Positions 47,967-59,707 of a DNA stretch of 64,000 nt are shown in pieces. The notes below the pieces were generated by a model, which ran no database searches, was not told the DNA's origin, and saw nothing but the letters and a program-made list of their open reading frames with translations. The DNA is taken from positions 27,956,732 to 28,020,731 of the forward strand of contig OX419757.1 of the NCBI GenBank assembly GCA_948567375.1. The letters are read 5' to 3'. How positions within the stretch are numbered: position 1 is the stretch's first letter; each line of letters starts with the position of its first letter. The position numbers and the translations under genes are program-made. The DNA comes from Lunularia cruciata. Taxonomy: Eukaryota; Streptophyta; Marchantiopsida; Lunulariales; Lunulariaceae.

Positions 47967-48104
47967 ACATCTAGGAGATAACCATTGTCCTTGAAGAACC
48001 ACCATGAGGGGAGGAGTCAGACATGCCATATGCCATCTTCTCAAACAGCTATCACACACTAACATAGTAGCAGCTCTACCAAAAGAGCCACATAACATAC
48101 ACCT
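47967..48104 (-). pseudogene. Gy3a PHD finger after the integrase
   Basis: The frame reads LRCMLCGSFG...MLVCDSC..RWHMACLTPPL...QGQW.SPRC. This is the PHD pattern C-x2-C, C-x2-C, H-x2-C, W-x-C-x2-C, with only the seventh ligand changed to Ser here; Gy3b has CPRC. PHD fingers commonly bind histone H3 tails. In this position the domain would take the place of the chromodomain that tethers integrases of Gy1 and Gy4 type. Upstream of it is the integrase tail VLVLEGHEGVVWKDH and YHLPNIDGTMDPSLALV. Histone binding is inference. Confidence 0.88.
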
Positions 48105-50212
48105 CAAGCCTGCACGTACAAGTGCCAAGCTTGGGTCCATAGTACCATCAATGTTTGGGAGGTGGTATGGCACACAATTGTGCATATGATCCTTCCAAAC
48201 AACACCTTCATGTCCTTCTAACACAAGGACTCTAGATGGCAAAACCTTACGCACTCTCAAGATAGTGCGGCCTATCAAAACATCAAGTGTTGTTGGTGTT
48301 GTTTGCTATAGATATACATAGTCTCTTGGATGAAATTGACGGATCAAGAGACTATAACCTCCTCTTCAAATGGTAGCATATGGTAAAGTATCTCTATGCT
48401 GAGCAATTGCCAAATTCTCAAAGGCCATCGGCATCACTCTCTAAAAGATCTCTACTCATTGAGAACATGCGCTCATCCATACATCTAGGTCATCCAAGTC
48501 CAAGACTACAGTAGCATCTCAACCAATGGCTACAGGTAAATCTGGATCTCATCCATAGAGTAGAAAGTATGGAGAGAAGGATGCTAAGGAGGCTTGCCGG
48601 TTGAACCGATAGCCTATGGCCAACCAAGGTAATTGGAGATCCTAATCTCCCAAGTGGCCTCTCTACAAACCATACTTTTGCAATCTCTCTTCAGTGTCTG
48701 AACAACTCTCTTTGCTAAGCCATCTGCCTTAGGGTGATCTTGGGAGGTAGTATGGTGATCAATCAAAGCCTTGTCACACAAGACTTGAAACTCCTGAAAG
48801 AACTTTGTACCCTGATCAGTCAAAATCTCAGCTGGTGCACCAAAATGACTAAGAACTCAATCCAAGAACAAGTAAGTTGTCCCTTCACTAGATTTATCAT
48901 GAAGTAACACCAACTCAATCCACTTGGAGAAGTGCTCCACCATCATCAAGACATACCAATGATGTCTCATAGTCAGCGGTAAAGGTCCAACAAAGTCCAA
49001 ACTCCAACGGTAACCCAATCCCATGATAGGGAATGGGTGTAACTATGGTGTAGGAGCATTGAATGATGCTCTAACTTGGTCACGAACCACACATCTAGCA
49101 ACAAATTGCTATACCTTGGTCTACATACCGTGCCAACAATAATGACTCAAGAGTAAGCTATATGTATGCTTTACTCCAAAATGTCCTAGCTCTTCATAAG
49201 CATGACGGACCAACTATGGTCTTTGAGATGGAAGTGGTACTACTTGCACTCTACCATCCTCCCATACATGCAAAAGGTGTTTGCACTCCAATCTGAACCA
49301 TCTGGCTTGCTGAAGAACACGGTCTCTCTCCTTGGCTCCAACTATGCCACTCACAACACCAGTGCAAAGATAGTCCATCACCAAGGCATCATCATGAATG
49401 TCTTGCTTAACTATACCAATATCTTCACTCTCTGGATCTATGACCTCATAAACTCCTCTTGTATGTGCTAAGAGAGATACCACCAAAGCGTCAAAAAATA
49501 TATAGAGAAAGGCAGATGCATGCCAACCTAGCACCATCTCCTCATCTGTCTCACCATGCCAATGTGCTCTAGTCTGATCCTATTGGCAGGGACATGGGTT
49601 TCTACCCAACCCATCTGCATCACGGTTCACCACTCTAGGTCTATGAACAACTGTGAAATCATACTCTTGTAAAATCAAAGCCCATCGTGCAAGCTTCCTT
49701 GAAAGCTTGTTGGACTCCATCAACAGCTTCAGCGGCTAATGATCAATGATGAGAGTGAAGGGGTTACCAAATAGGTAACATCAGAAATGTGCTACTGCCC
49801 AGACTGCTGCCAAGCACTCTCCCTCATATGAACTATATTTTGCCTCTGCTGAATTGTTGGAACAACTAGCATAAGCCACCAAAAACTCCTTCCCCTCATC
49901 ATCATGTTGAGTGAGCACCTCTCCAAGCCCCAACATACTTCAATCAGTATGAACCTGAAATGGTCGTCCTCTGATTGGTCTCCTCAAAATAGGAGCAAAT
50001 GTCAACCTCTCCTTGAGCTCTAAAAAAGCTCTCTCTTGCTCATCTCCCCAACACCACTCCTATGTAAGCTTGGTCAGCTTTGTCAAGGCCTTGGCAATAG
50101 CACTAAATCCTCTAACATAGTGGTGATAGAAGTTTGCCAACCCAAGAAATGCTCACACTTTGCTCACATCCATAGGCCAAGGAATACATGCAATAGCCTC
50201 CTCCTTGGTCTG
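48105..50212 (-). pseudogene. Gy3a RNase H and integrase
   Basis: RNase H relics lie at about 49620-50000 (ALILQEYDFTV-like and the SSYEGE region). The integrase finger has HAYEELGHFGVKHTYSLL and a damaged second half (ARCVVRDQ). The core has SLDFVGPLPLT, TDQGTKFFQEF and ADGLAKRVVQTLKRD, where Lys replaces the catalytic Glu. The frame shifts between the core (to about 48600) and the PHD finger. Confidence 0.85.
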
Positions 50213-50839
50213 CTAAACACCAAGTCCTCTAGGGTAGATAGTGTGACCCAAATACTCAACTTGCTTGTGGAAGAACCTACATTTCCCAAGATGTAATTTG
50301 AGGCCATGAGATCTCAACCTCTCAAACATCTCCAAAAATTGTCTCTCATGCTCCTCCACAGTAGTGCTATAGACCAAAATGTCATCAATAGAACACCGAG
50401 AAAAATCTAATTGAGCTAGGATCCTATCCATGACCCTCTAGAACTCAGCAAGAGCATTCTTTAACCCAAATGGTAAGAACTTCCACTGATATAACACATC
50501 CTTGCCATGAGGATCATTAGCCCAGAATGTTATCTTGGACTTATCCTCCTCCCTGATTGGCAACTAATGATATTCAGCTCAAAGATCTAAAGTATTGAAG
50601 ACCTTTGCATGCCCAATTGCATCAAAAATCTCCTCTGGTATAGGCATGGCATACCAATCAGCCCTGGTTTGTCGGTTGATAGGACGGTAATCTCCACACA
50701 TCCGCTTATCTATGTAGTTGCCATGCATATCCTTCTTGGCTGGCATCACTATCGTTGATGTATACTCTCCATGTGAAATCTCTACTAAACCAGCCTCAAA
50801 AAGGTCACTACTCTGGCTCTGAATCAATATCTTCTCCAT
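50213..50839 (-). pseudogene. Gy3a reverse transcriptase
   Basis: SSDLFEAGLVEISHGEYTS, MCGDYRPINRQT and MPIPEEIFDAIGHAKVFNTL at 50579-50839. The catalytic RCSIDDILVYS and LKLHLGKCRFFHKQVEYLGH follow at 50213-50431. The palm between them is broken by stops. Confidence 0.9.
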
Positions 50840-50945
50840 ATCACCATATCAATAAGGACATCAAAAAATTGTTGTATTGCTAGTCAGCTCAATCCATATA
50901 CCAAGTTCCTTTAGAGCACCCAAATCCTTCAAGCTCACAATCTTG

Positions 50946-52694
50946 ACAACTTGTCACGAATACACACACCCATAATCACAACATAGCAAATTATGTCTAA
51001 ACAAATCTTGATTGTGATGATGCAGATTCTCCCAAAGATGGCACTTTACTACAAAATGACTTTGCCTTAGAATTGTGTTCCACCCCTCCATTGAAGGCAC
51101 AACTTCCTTGATCAAAATTGCTTCACATCAACTTTGCGCCGCACTCATAAATGCAAAATACTACCAACACTACAATTCCTCTCGGATCTATCAAGGCATT
51201 GCTCCGATTGCACTTCACTCATAATCAAACACATAGAATGAAGATCAAGGTTGCAGAATTCAACATCCAACAAGCACACTAACTTGCACTTTAAAATTCT
51301 CCTCACACTCGCTAACACACACATAAAGTTGACACTCGGAATCAAGCTCAAGCAACAAGCACTGATCAACACTTTGCTTTATCTATCTTCAAAAATATGA
51401 ATACATAACAATACTTTCCTATGAATGCCACTCTTAAATAGTGAAGCAAATGACAGTTACTAACAACTATACCATTCCACAACAACTCTTCTAACCTGCA
51501 GATCCAAATTGACAATGCAACTCTTCATATCTGCCTCTTCAGATCTCAAACTATTACTACCCCAAACCAATGTCTTTTTTCTCATTGGCTTTCAAACCCG
51601 ATGATCTTCCTATTACTTCTCCTTCTTCGGGTATGTTTAATTCTAACAAATCCTTCACTATTTCAACTACTTCTACACTAGGAACTACAATTGAGCTCTT
51701 GGGTAATCCATCTACTTTCTTGTCTCTTGATCCACTCTTCTCTAATGTCTCAAATAATAAGTCCAAAGACACCTGAATTCCTACTTCTGCAACATCAGGT
51801 CTAACTAATATCAATTCCTTTGTTAATTCTACTATATACTCATCAAAAATTGTAATTGAAAGCATGGGTACACTATCTATACCTTCAATTTGTAACCCAC
51901 TTTTCCCTAATCACTCATGTTACTGACCTAAACACACTTACAGTCGGATCTTGCACTTTAGGTTTATTCACTACTGCTATTTCTCCTCTAATTTTATCCT
52001 ATCTTCAATCAAAATTGAAATTGAAGTCATGGGTATCCTAAATATCTATTTTTTCTCTATCTTAACTCTCTTTAATGCCTCTAGCAAGATTCCCAAAGTC
52101 ACTTTCACTGCACTCCGAGGTCCAACTATCTCAGATCTAGTCATCTTCATCTCGAGGCAAAGAAGCTTTTAACCCAAAGTTGTGTAAACCTGAAGTCCAA
52201 AGTCCAAAGTCTCAAGTCCAAAGTCTCAAGTCCGAAGTCACATTGACCCGAAGACACCAACCCAAAGACACTAAACTACTCTATACATCTACTCCCAAAA
52301 ATTCAAATGCTTATTATTTTTTTCTAAAAACTTCCAAACTCTACAATTTTGGTAGCAATAGAAAGCCCTAAACGAGACACTTCCAATGAGATATAGCAAG
52401 TTTGATTTGGACATGTCATTATGGAGATACAGCCCCCGCAGTATTCTTGACTTGGAACCTTCATTCCGATGCAAAGAAACCCTCCTTTGGCGTCTGACCT
52501 CCTTCTTCCTCTTCCTCTGACATGAATTAAACTTCTTTGGGTTTTGATCCAATCCAAGCCCTTCTTCTTCTAACACAAAGTCAACTTCCTTGAGCTTGAT
52601 CATAACACAAGTTTCTCCTCATTTCTTCTCTATTTGGTTTCAGCAAGACATTTCTTCTTCTAAACTTGTCCACATGAAAAATGTGGATACCACA
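50946..52694 (-). mobile_element. CC-C: deleted coiled-coil-encoding element inside Gy3a
   Basis: The 5' terminus TGTGGTATCCACATTTTTC is at 52694 (minus). 3' sequence shared with CC-A and CC-B runs from about 51900 to 50960 (SLDLLFETLEKSGSRDKKV, GTGAAGTGCAATCGGAGCAATGC, GATTATGGGTG). Much of the coiled-coil region is missing. A short AAGTCCAAAGTCTC tandem repeat lies at 52185-52240. The left boundary with Gy3a is set only to within about 20 bases. Confidence 0.75.
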
Positions 52695-53039
52695 TAGTAG
52701 GAGTAGAAGACGTACTAATTGGCTCCTACACTGGGCCTTTGGGAGCAATAGTGTCATGCCCTTGACCACTAGAGGTCCCAACCTCTCGGTGAAAAACTCC
52801 CTCCACTTTGGCTACAAGCTCCACACGTCCTCTAGCTGCATCCCAAGTGGACCAAGGGTGTAATCCAAGTAGCCCACGCTCACCTAGATGGACTCCAAGT
52901 AGACCACTCTCCCTAGTAGCTACTGGTTGTGTCCCAAGAATACCATGTCCTCTCTGTCCATCACTCCCAACATGTGCCTGAATTATCTCAATAGGCATAG
53001 GGCTCAGAAGTGTCCAAGTGGTGATGCCTATCAAGGGCA
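52695..53039 (-). pseudogene. Gy3a linker between methyltransferase and RT
   Basis: Frame 52726-53040: Gly/Leu-rich, with two ESGLLGVHLG / ERGLLGLHPW-like repeats. No domain recognised. CC-C is inserted at its end. Confidence 0.5.
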
Positions 53040-54180
53040 TCCTACGCTACTCTGCCAAGCCAAGGCTCATAATCCAGGTCAAATAGTTCAAGTCTGTAGT
53101 CTGACCTAACATTGATGCCTAGATGCCTCTGACACTACTTGAATAGCGGTAATACCAGTGCAAAAACCCATCATCCGCTCTCTCTCTCTCATTGGCATTA
53201 CGCTCCACCAACTATTGTAACTATGAGTCCCAAACAAGTCCAGGTCCTCTTTCTCAAAAAGCATGAGAGCTTGGGAAACTCATGAGTGTGAGAAATCCAA
53301 CTCTAGGCTATCCAACTAGGTTCACCACTACCATAGGTGACCTATCAACCACTACCACTATCTGAGATTGATGCTCAACATCCAAGATATCATCAACAAG
53401 AATGTGGTTAGGTCGTTGAATCCCATCATATGCATGATGTAAAACCTCTCTGGGTAAGAGGTTCATCTACCAAAGACAAAGACGATGAGCCCGTGATCCC
53501 ACTCTGGCTGCATCTAACAATATAGCAAGGCCCATCCAAGAATGGACCTGATGTGTACTCACCACCACTTTGGTGCAAGAATCACCCATCAAAGGAACAT
53601 TCTCCAAAAAGTAATTTAGAGAAATAGATTGATGAACCTGGAGATGTCATAGTATCCGGAACATCTCCCAAGACACACCAAAACAAGGATTGAAGACCCA
53701 ACCTCAGCCTGCATGTGTATGTCCCTAACATGGCTATCCAAAAATCACCAAGTGAATAGGCCCATGTCTCTCTAGATTGTGCGCCCTCAGTAAAGAAATG
53801 TCTACTGGTAGGGCCTTTTGGTAACCTTTGATTACTGACATTGGTAATAACTCCAAATACCAATAGGCCAAGTGTGCCACATGATGTAGAGAGACTTGCC
53901 TAGTAGTCTCATCTCTTTCTACTTACAAGTACCTCTGTACTTGTATACCTGCCTATAATACCGCAACTAGTCTGGTGCTAATTCTACCAAACAACTCCAA
54001 TAGAGATATCCCGTTTACTGGATACTGCAAAGCAATGAGTGTGGTATCCAGAGGTGTCAAAGTAATCAACTTTGGAGGCTCATCCTCACACTCATCTACT
54101 GATGGTAAAAAGGCTTCACTCCAAGCTTGTTGCACCAACTGATCTGCATGTTACTGTAATGCCTCCTCTAAACTCCACAA
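53040..54180 (-). pseudogene. Gy3a C5 cytosine DNA methyltransferase domain
   Basis: One minus-strand frame holds all core motifs in order: I (SLLELFGRISTRLVAVL, about 53953-54015), a following AGIQVQRYL and VERDETTR, IV (PC codons 53728-53733, in G-stop-PC-stop-GHTHAG), VI (ENVPLMGD, ENV at 53596-53604), VIII (RVGSRAHRLCLW, about 53470-53500) and X-like (RERADDGF ... LGQTTDLN at about 53075-53110). The codon phase of motifs I, IV, VI and X is the same, so damage is by nonsense changes only (Trp and Gln to TAG beside PC). C5 methyltransferases methylate DNA cytosine through the PC cysteine. Retrotransposon-borne C5 methyltransferases are known from some algae and dinoflagellates. Confidence 0.87.
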
Positions 54181-54283
54181 TGGAATATCCAAGGTAGATG
54201 GAACAATCCCACTCATACTCCAAATCCGAGTGATCTCCTTTGGTATTGGAGTATCATCTACATGGGCGTTCCCTTCCAACAAG

Positions 54284-54986
54284 TCACCAAGCCAAGTAAC
54301 TACACCACTGAAAGCTAAAACTAATGTTGCCTGGACTGTAGTGAGCCAAGACTACCACTACTGAAGCGTATTGGTAGGTGACATACCCGTCCCTCACCAG
54401 ACTGCCAACCTGGCCTATAGGAGGTTGTCTCCTCCCAATAGTCAATATTGAAACCCATGGGGTATAACATTGCTCCCCCAACTAGCACATCATATGACTT
54501 AGCTATTGTCGCAATAGCTTGAGCTCTCACCATTGAGTTATCAGTCGGATGACCATGCTGAACTTGGACAACAAGCTCCTCTTGTGTGATGTACTACGTC
54601 AATCCACCACCTAGAGATGTCTAGATCTAAAATGGACACCTCTCCACATTGGTCTTTTGTAACTCTAGATCGACTATCATAGCCTTCCCCAACATAAGGG
54701 GTTGCACACCAAAGTCTAACAAGACTCTTTGTGGTGTATAAACCTTCCTTGAAGGTCCCACCAAACAGAAAATCCCCCTCTGGTTATCCAATAGGACAAT
54801 ACTAGGTGTGAACCATGCTCTCTCAAAGGCCAGTCTAGTTGGAAACTCCTCCGGTGTAGCCGTTGCTACGTGCCATAAACCATTGATTGCTGAATGGATC
54901 CCATGCTCCTCAACCAAGTCAGCTCCACTACCATCCACCTTTGCTCTAGTAGTACAAACTGCATCATCCCTACTCTCACAAAGCAT
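54284..54986 (-). pseudogene. Gy3a aspartic protease region
   Basis: RVLLDFGVQPLMLGKAMIVD resembles the retroviral-type protease start (LLDSGAQP). It is followed in the same frame by YDVLVGGAMLYPMGFNIDYW and YRPGWQSGEGR, the block between protease and methyltransferase. The active site reads D-F-G-V, so it is probably dead. Confidence 0.8.
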
Positions 54987-55521
54987 GGTAGCAAATCAGA
55001 ATACTAGGGCTGGGTCAACTCCCAATGTAAACATGTCACTAGCTAAAAACAAAGGGCACTGCATAATTAGCTAAGCCACCCCCAACATCATACTAGATTC
55101 AGTCTGTGTAGTAGCAAGTGGCTGACTAGCAGGTAGTCTATCATGTATTCCATCACCACCTACCACACCTCACCTGTAGTGGGATGTTTAGGAACCATGG
55201 ATGTTGTCTACAATGCCTCAGATAGCATGAAAGACTGGGGAAGTCTGACCTATCTCTCAACCTCTCCTCTCTATGGGTCCAACACCATTGATGCTCCTTT
55301 AGGCTCTTGAGCACGTATTGCACTCCTAGTCACTGCTACAGATGCATCCACTTGTGTTGCTCCACACATGAAGTCCAAAGCATCTCTATCACCAACATAT
55401 GAGGTGGAAGCCTCAACACCCAAATCTTATCTCCTTTGAGCAATAGCCATACTAGCCAATCTCTGCTCCAACTACTCAATCCGAGTAGCCATAGTTGTAT
55501 CAGAAGTAAGGGCAAGTACCA
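54987..55521 (-). pseudogene. Gy3a gag remnant
   Basis: The frame near 55490 reads MATRIE, stop, LEQRLASMAIAQRR, then GVEASTSYVGDRDALDFMCG. This is an N-terminal coiled coil typical of gag starts. Most of gag, including any zinc knuckle, is not visible before the protease, so gag is short or deleted. Confidence 0.5.
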
Positions 55522-55833
55522 TGAGCCGGCCTGTCTCTCACTCAAGATGAACCTCTGATGGCTATTATGGTAGCACATCATGGACTAAGAAGGCAAGGAA
55601 CCCCAACTCCATCATACTCCTCCAAGGCTAACACTCCAAGACTCAAGACATTGCTCACTAGAGAACTCAATGAGAGAGAGATAGTTGCAAATGAAAGGAT
55701 GATGAGTACCTCCTCACTCCTTTTTTATATACTTGTGAAATAGTTACGTACCAAAGTTACTAATTACCATAGTAACTCAAGTTACTAGACTAAAAGTCAA
55801 GTTAAGTCAAAAAGTAGAAAGGAATATCCATTC

Positions 55834-56878
55834 ACTCAGGATCAACCGCTATTCCATCCTTGGAGATGATGTGCCCCAAAATTAGATCTTCTTCACATCC
55901 AAACATGCACTCCTTTGGGTTGAGTGATGCATTTGCCTCATCCAAGCATTTCAAGACCTTCATTAGGTACTCAAAGGACTCCTCCTTGCTCCCATGGACA
56001 CAAAAAGCATCAATGAAGTCTCTCGCAAATTTTCCAATGAAAGGTTCAAATACCTTGTTCATGAACCGTTGCTATGTGGCTAGAGCATTGCAAAGCCCAA
56101 AAGGCATGACCTTGAAAGCGTAAGTTCCCCAAGGTGTGGTGAATATGGTGAGTTGTTGATGCTTTGGTGCAATATTGATTTGGTTATATCCACTATAACC
56201 ATCTCCAAAACTATACCTCTCATGACCTACAACATCCTCTAAGATCTCATCAATGAATAACAATGGGTAGTAGTCCTTCTTGGTAACAACATTGAGCTTC
56301 TTGTAATCCAGACATACACAAAGCTTGCCATTCTTTTTCTTCACAATGACAATTAGAGACACCCATTCTGAATTCTCTACCTCAAAGATAAATCCGGCCT
56401 CTTTGAGCTTATCATTCTTCTTCTTCACAACCAAAGATGTTGGTGGGCTAATGCGATGTTGCGTTTGGCGGATTGGTCTTGCATGTGACTCCACCTCTAT
56501 CTTGTGCTCCTCCAAGGTAACTTCCTTCAAATTCTTGTAACTAAAAGCAAACACATGAATGAACTCGTGGAACATCTCCTCAAATCTCACCTTCTCCTCC
56601 TTGGTAACATTGGGGCCATACTTGAGGATAGCTAACCTTCTCTCTACCTCCTCAAGTGTCAATGGTGATTTATCTGGGTCCTTCAAAACCTCTAGCTTAG
56701 GTGAAAAATCCATAGCACATAAGGAATACACATCTGAATCAGATTTAGATTCATCTTCCTCCGTGGAAGTCTCCTCTTCCATGCTTGTGTCCACACCTGA
56801 AGCTCCTTCTTTAGAATCTGATTCCCAATAATCAAAAGATGGTGTATCTGAATATGAAGTGTTGGTGGTGTTAGTCAT
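55834..56878 (-). pseudogene. Gy2c RT
   Basis: ORF 56072-56878 starts in an acidic linker (SDSKEGASG ...) and has KVLCVCLDYKKLN-type and FKVMPFGLCNA blocks. A stop at CNALAT/Q separates it from FIDAFCVHG, where the second catalytic Asp is Ala. Confidence 0.88.
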
Positions 56879-56994
56879 AGGAACTGTGACTCTATGGTTT
56901 GATGCCCCAATCCTCAGGTACCCTTTGTGCCATCAATCAGTTGTGCGTGCTTCTCTCAGCCATAGCCTCCCAAGAAGTAAGTCATAGCTTGAAT

Positions 56995-57398
56995 CCTTCA
57001 GTTATGTTAATCAATTATGCTTGGAAAGTCATGAGATTTTGAACTCCTATAACTGAAACTACCACCTTATCCATCACCCCTATTGGTCGAACTTGTTGCT
57101 TGTTTGCCATGCTCACCACAAATGTTGAAGGTCTTGAGGGTAGCAAACCCAACTTCTTTATCAACCTTTTTGACATAGCATTTACAGTTGATCCTCCATT
57201 AACCAATGCATCCTTGATGTTGTGACCATTCACTCTCACATCAAACTTGGAGGCATATTTACAAGCCTCCCATGGTGCTAGCTTGGCATCCACCACCCCC
57301 ATTGATACTTGAGCTTTTGCCTTCTTCTTCCTCTTGCTCCTTGTAGAACTCAAACCACCTCTAAGCTCTTTTCTCAAAGTAGGGTTCAAAGCAATCAA
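56995..57398 (-). pseudogene. Gy2c protease
   Basis: DALVNGGSTVNAMSKRLIKK: the active site is N-G-G where D-G-G or D-S-G is expected. IGVMDKVVVSV follows. A TAG near 57399 separates it from gag. Confidence 0.8.
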
Positions 57399-58380
57399 TT
57401 AGCACATTGTGATGGTAGCCTTGTGGCTACCAACATCCTCCAACACATTATAGTTCCACTGTTGATTTGATATCAAGAAGTCTTCCATCCTTAACTTCTT
57501 CCTTTGAGTCTTTGTTGTTGATGGTGTTGAGGTGCAAGTGCTCCTAGTAGACATAGGAGTATCCTTGCTATGAGTACATCCTTGAGAAGCGTGAACATCC
57601 TCTACAAAATGAGCTCTTTTCTTCTCTTGTGCCAAAAGCTCCAAATTAAGACCCTTGGAGTTTGAGCAATCTCACTTCTCATACTTGCTCTCAACCACAT
57701 CTATGGATGTTATCTCCTTACCTTTGTTTGGATAAGGAGCCACTTGGGTTTCACTACCTCCCTCTTTCCTTCTATTGGCTCTCTCATAATCCCTTCCTCC
57801 ATGGTAAGTGGAATTTGGGCAATTCCTTTGGATATAGCCTATTCCTCTACAACCAAAACAATTTCTATCATTGAAATTGTTGTCTGGTTAGCCTCTTCTA
57901 TATGGATAGTTTCCATAACTCCTAGGCCCTCTCTCTACATTCTGATCCACCTCTCTCTTCTCCCATAGTTGCACCACATTGATTTTGAGATCTGCAAGTT
58001 GTTCTGTGATGGTTTGAAGTGGATCCTTTGGTGGAGGTGCAAGAATTGGAGCAACTACTACTTGTGGTGCAACCCTTGCCACCAAAGTATCAAAAGTTCC
58101 ACCATACTTGTAGCCTTGAGGAGGATTAACAACCTCCTTCACCACTCTCATCCCCTTCCAAACTCTCCTCCATACAAATTGCGATCTTGATAGCTTCAAC
58201 CTTCAAAGAAGGTTTCGCATATCTCACTTTGCTTCTAATTTGTGGTCTCAACCCTCCCACAAATTCTTGGTGAGCAAAGCTCCTATGCCAATCATAGTAG
58301 TCTCCACATCATCCCCACCCTTCCTCAACACTATGCAAAATCAGGACTCTAACATTTCCACTCTTTCTACATAGACTTTC
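57399..58380 (-). pseudogene. Gy2c gag C-terminal part
   Basis: A proline-rich segment with APILAPPPKDPLQTITEQLADL, then the knuckle CFGCRGIGYIQRNC, with Tyr for His, near 57830-57880. A basic tail and QGCTHSKDTPMSTRS follow. The capsid part is cut by Gy1b. Confidence 0.8.
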
Positions 58381-59103
58381 TGTAATACCAAGAGCTAGCC
58401 ATATGATCTAGATGTGAAATTCAATTTGGTAACATCTAGAATGATGTTATACATGATGGTCAAAATAGATCAGATAGAAGTATCACCAAAAGAGTACTTC
58501 TACAAATAGTGTAGAAACCAAAATAGACTTGAGAACCTTAGAACCAATAGCTAGACATATGATTTAAAGGTGAGAATTGGTTTGGTAACATCTGGAAAGA
58601 TGTTACACATGATGGACTAAACAGATCAAAAAGAGGTATCACCAAAAGGGGACTTCTACTAATAGAGTAGGAACCAAAATAAGCCTGAAATCTTTGAAGG
58701 CAATTTTGGAGGCCTACACGGATGAATAGGCCTAAAACATGTGAGGATTCCCCCCCCCAATGGAAGAAAGGCTGGCCTTCCCTCCCCTTTGCTTTGTCTT
58801 GTCAAGAGCTTTCCAACGGTACTTTACGTGATTTTGAGATTCCTACAGGAAGATTCCCTCCGGTCAAAGCTTGTTTGACCAACCAGATAGGACCTAGACT
58901 AGACATGTCACCTATCCAAGTAAATAATCCAAGGGTGGAGCTTGTTGACATGTCACCTATCTGTGTCCCTAATCCTATGGTGGAGCTTTCTTGGCGGAGA
59001 TCCTCTTTGTCTATATAATAAAGAGAAGGTGCTCCCTTGGGGCATCGAATGTTTGAGTATGCAATCTGTGTTTTCTCTCTTCTCTTGTCCTCGAAGTATT
59101 ACA
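58381..59103 (+). repeat. Gy1b 5' LTR
   Basis: TGTAATACCAAGAGC to GAAGTATTACA. TATA box at about 59012. Confidence 0.95.
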
Positions 59104-59104
59104 A

Positions 59105-59116
59105 TGGTATCAAAGC
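59105..59116 (+). other. Gy1b primer-binding site
   Basis: TGGTATCAAAGC, one G-to-A change from the initiator tRNA-Met complement seen in Gy1a. Confidence 0.85.
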
Positions 59117-59243
59117 GAGTGTTTTAGTCCAAGAGAGTGGATCACTCCTCTTGGAATAGCACAAACTACTAAAACTGAGTAATTTGAGGTGGAGAACATA
59201 GAGTAGTTGCTAGACTTAGGAAGGACTTTAGAGAGCGGATGGG

Positions 59244-59465
59244 ATGGATGCGCCAGGAGGCCAATTTCCAGCACCTAGCTTTCCATTCTCAAACCCATTC
59301 CACATCAAGGTTATGTATATCCAGCGTGAGCAAATGAGGGTATTGCTAGTTTATCACTTTGGTGCAGAATTCATGGACAGAGTGATGAACTCACCAAACC
59401 CGGTGATTCTACTTGTGGTGATATATGACAGAGAGTAGGATTTGACAATCTACATTCTATTATGA
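59244..59465 (+). pseudogene. Gy1b leader ORF-a
   Basis: MDAPGGQFPAPSFPF ... LLVYHFGAEFMDRV ... VILLVVIYDRE, then TAG for the Trp codon of Gy1a, then DLTIYILL and TGA at 59463. It is open at the Gln codon that is a stop in Gy1a. Confidence 0.7.
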
Positions 59466-59470
59466 TAAAA

Positions 59471-59674
59471 ATGGATCTGAATGTCCCAAATCCTCTCCCT
59501 TTCAACACTCAAGTAGAAATCCGTTATGTAGTGAGGATGAAATTGATGTTTAGAGATTTTGTGGTTAGGAATTTTGGTGAGGAGTATTATCAACAAGTGA
59601 TAGCTTCTGAGGTCCCAATGGTAGTTTCGATTGTTCGTGCGCCTTCCAAAGTGATTTTATTGACTCTGTATTGA
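59471..59674 (+). CDS. Gy1b leader ORF-b (67 aa)
   Basis: Open from ATG at 59471 (an upstream in-frame ATG lies at 59462): MDLNVPNPLPFN ... NFGEEYYQQVIASEVP ... VILLTLY. It differs from Gy1a ORF-b by about eight residues and is uninterrupted in both copies. Confidence 0.6.
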   Translation: MDLNVPNPLPFNTQVEIRYVVRMKLMFRDFVVRNFGEEYYQQVIASEVPMVVSIVRAPSKVILLTLY

Positions 59675-59707
59675 AGTAGACATTAGCAATTGAGTGTTGC
59701 AAGAACC

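Larger units (their letters stand above)
47128..55521 (-). mobile_element. Gy3a: gypsy element with DNA methyltransferase and PHD finger, split by CC-C
   Basis: On the minus strand: gag start (about 55490), protease (54986-54284), C5 methyltransferase (54180-53040), linker, CC-C insertion (52694-50946), RT (50839-50213), RNase H and integrase (to 48600), PHD finger (48104-47967), LTR (47780-47128). The 5' LTR and leader are missing. Many nonsense changes; not functional. Confidence 0.88.
55522..58380 (-). mobile_element. Gy2c: Gy2 element with RNase H and integrase deleted
   Basis: LTR fragment 55522-55833, then a direct joint to RT (55834-56878), protease (about 56995-57398) and gag (57399-58380). 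It is cut on the right by the Gy1b LTR. The joint CCATTCAC/TCAGGATC marks a deletion running from within the LTR to the middle of RT. Confidence 0.88.

Noticed and set aside
50946..51000. Exact 3' end and target duplication of CC-C
   Set aside because: TAGTA follows its 5' end, but I found no matching TAGTA at the other side, and the Gy3a and CC sequences resemble each other over the joint, so no duplication is claimed.
52185..52240. CRISPR-like or satellite array (AAGTCCAAAGTCTC units)
   Set aside because: Only a few imperfect 7-14-bp units without spacers; simple slippage repeat in a eukaryotic genome.
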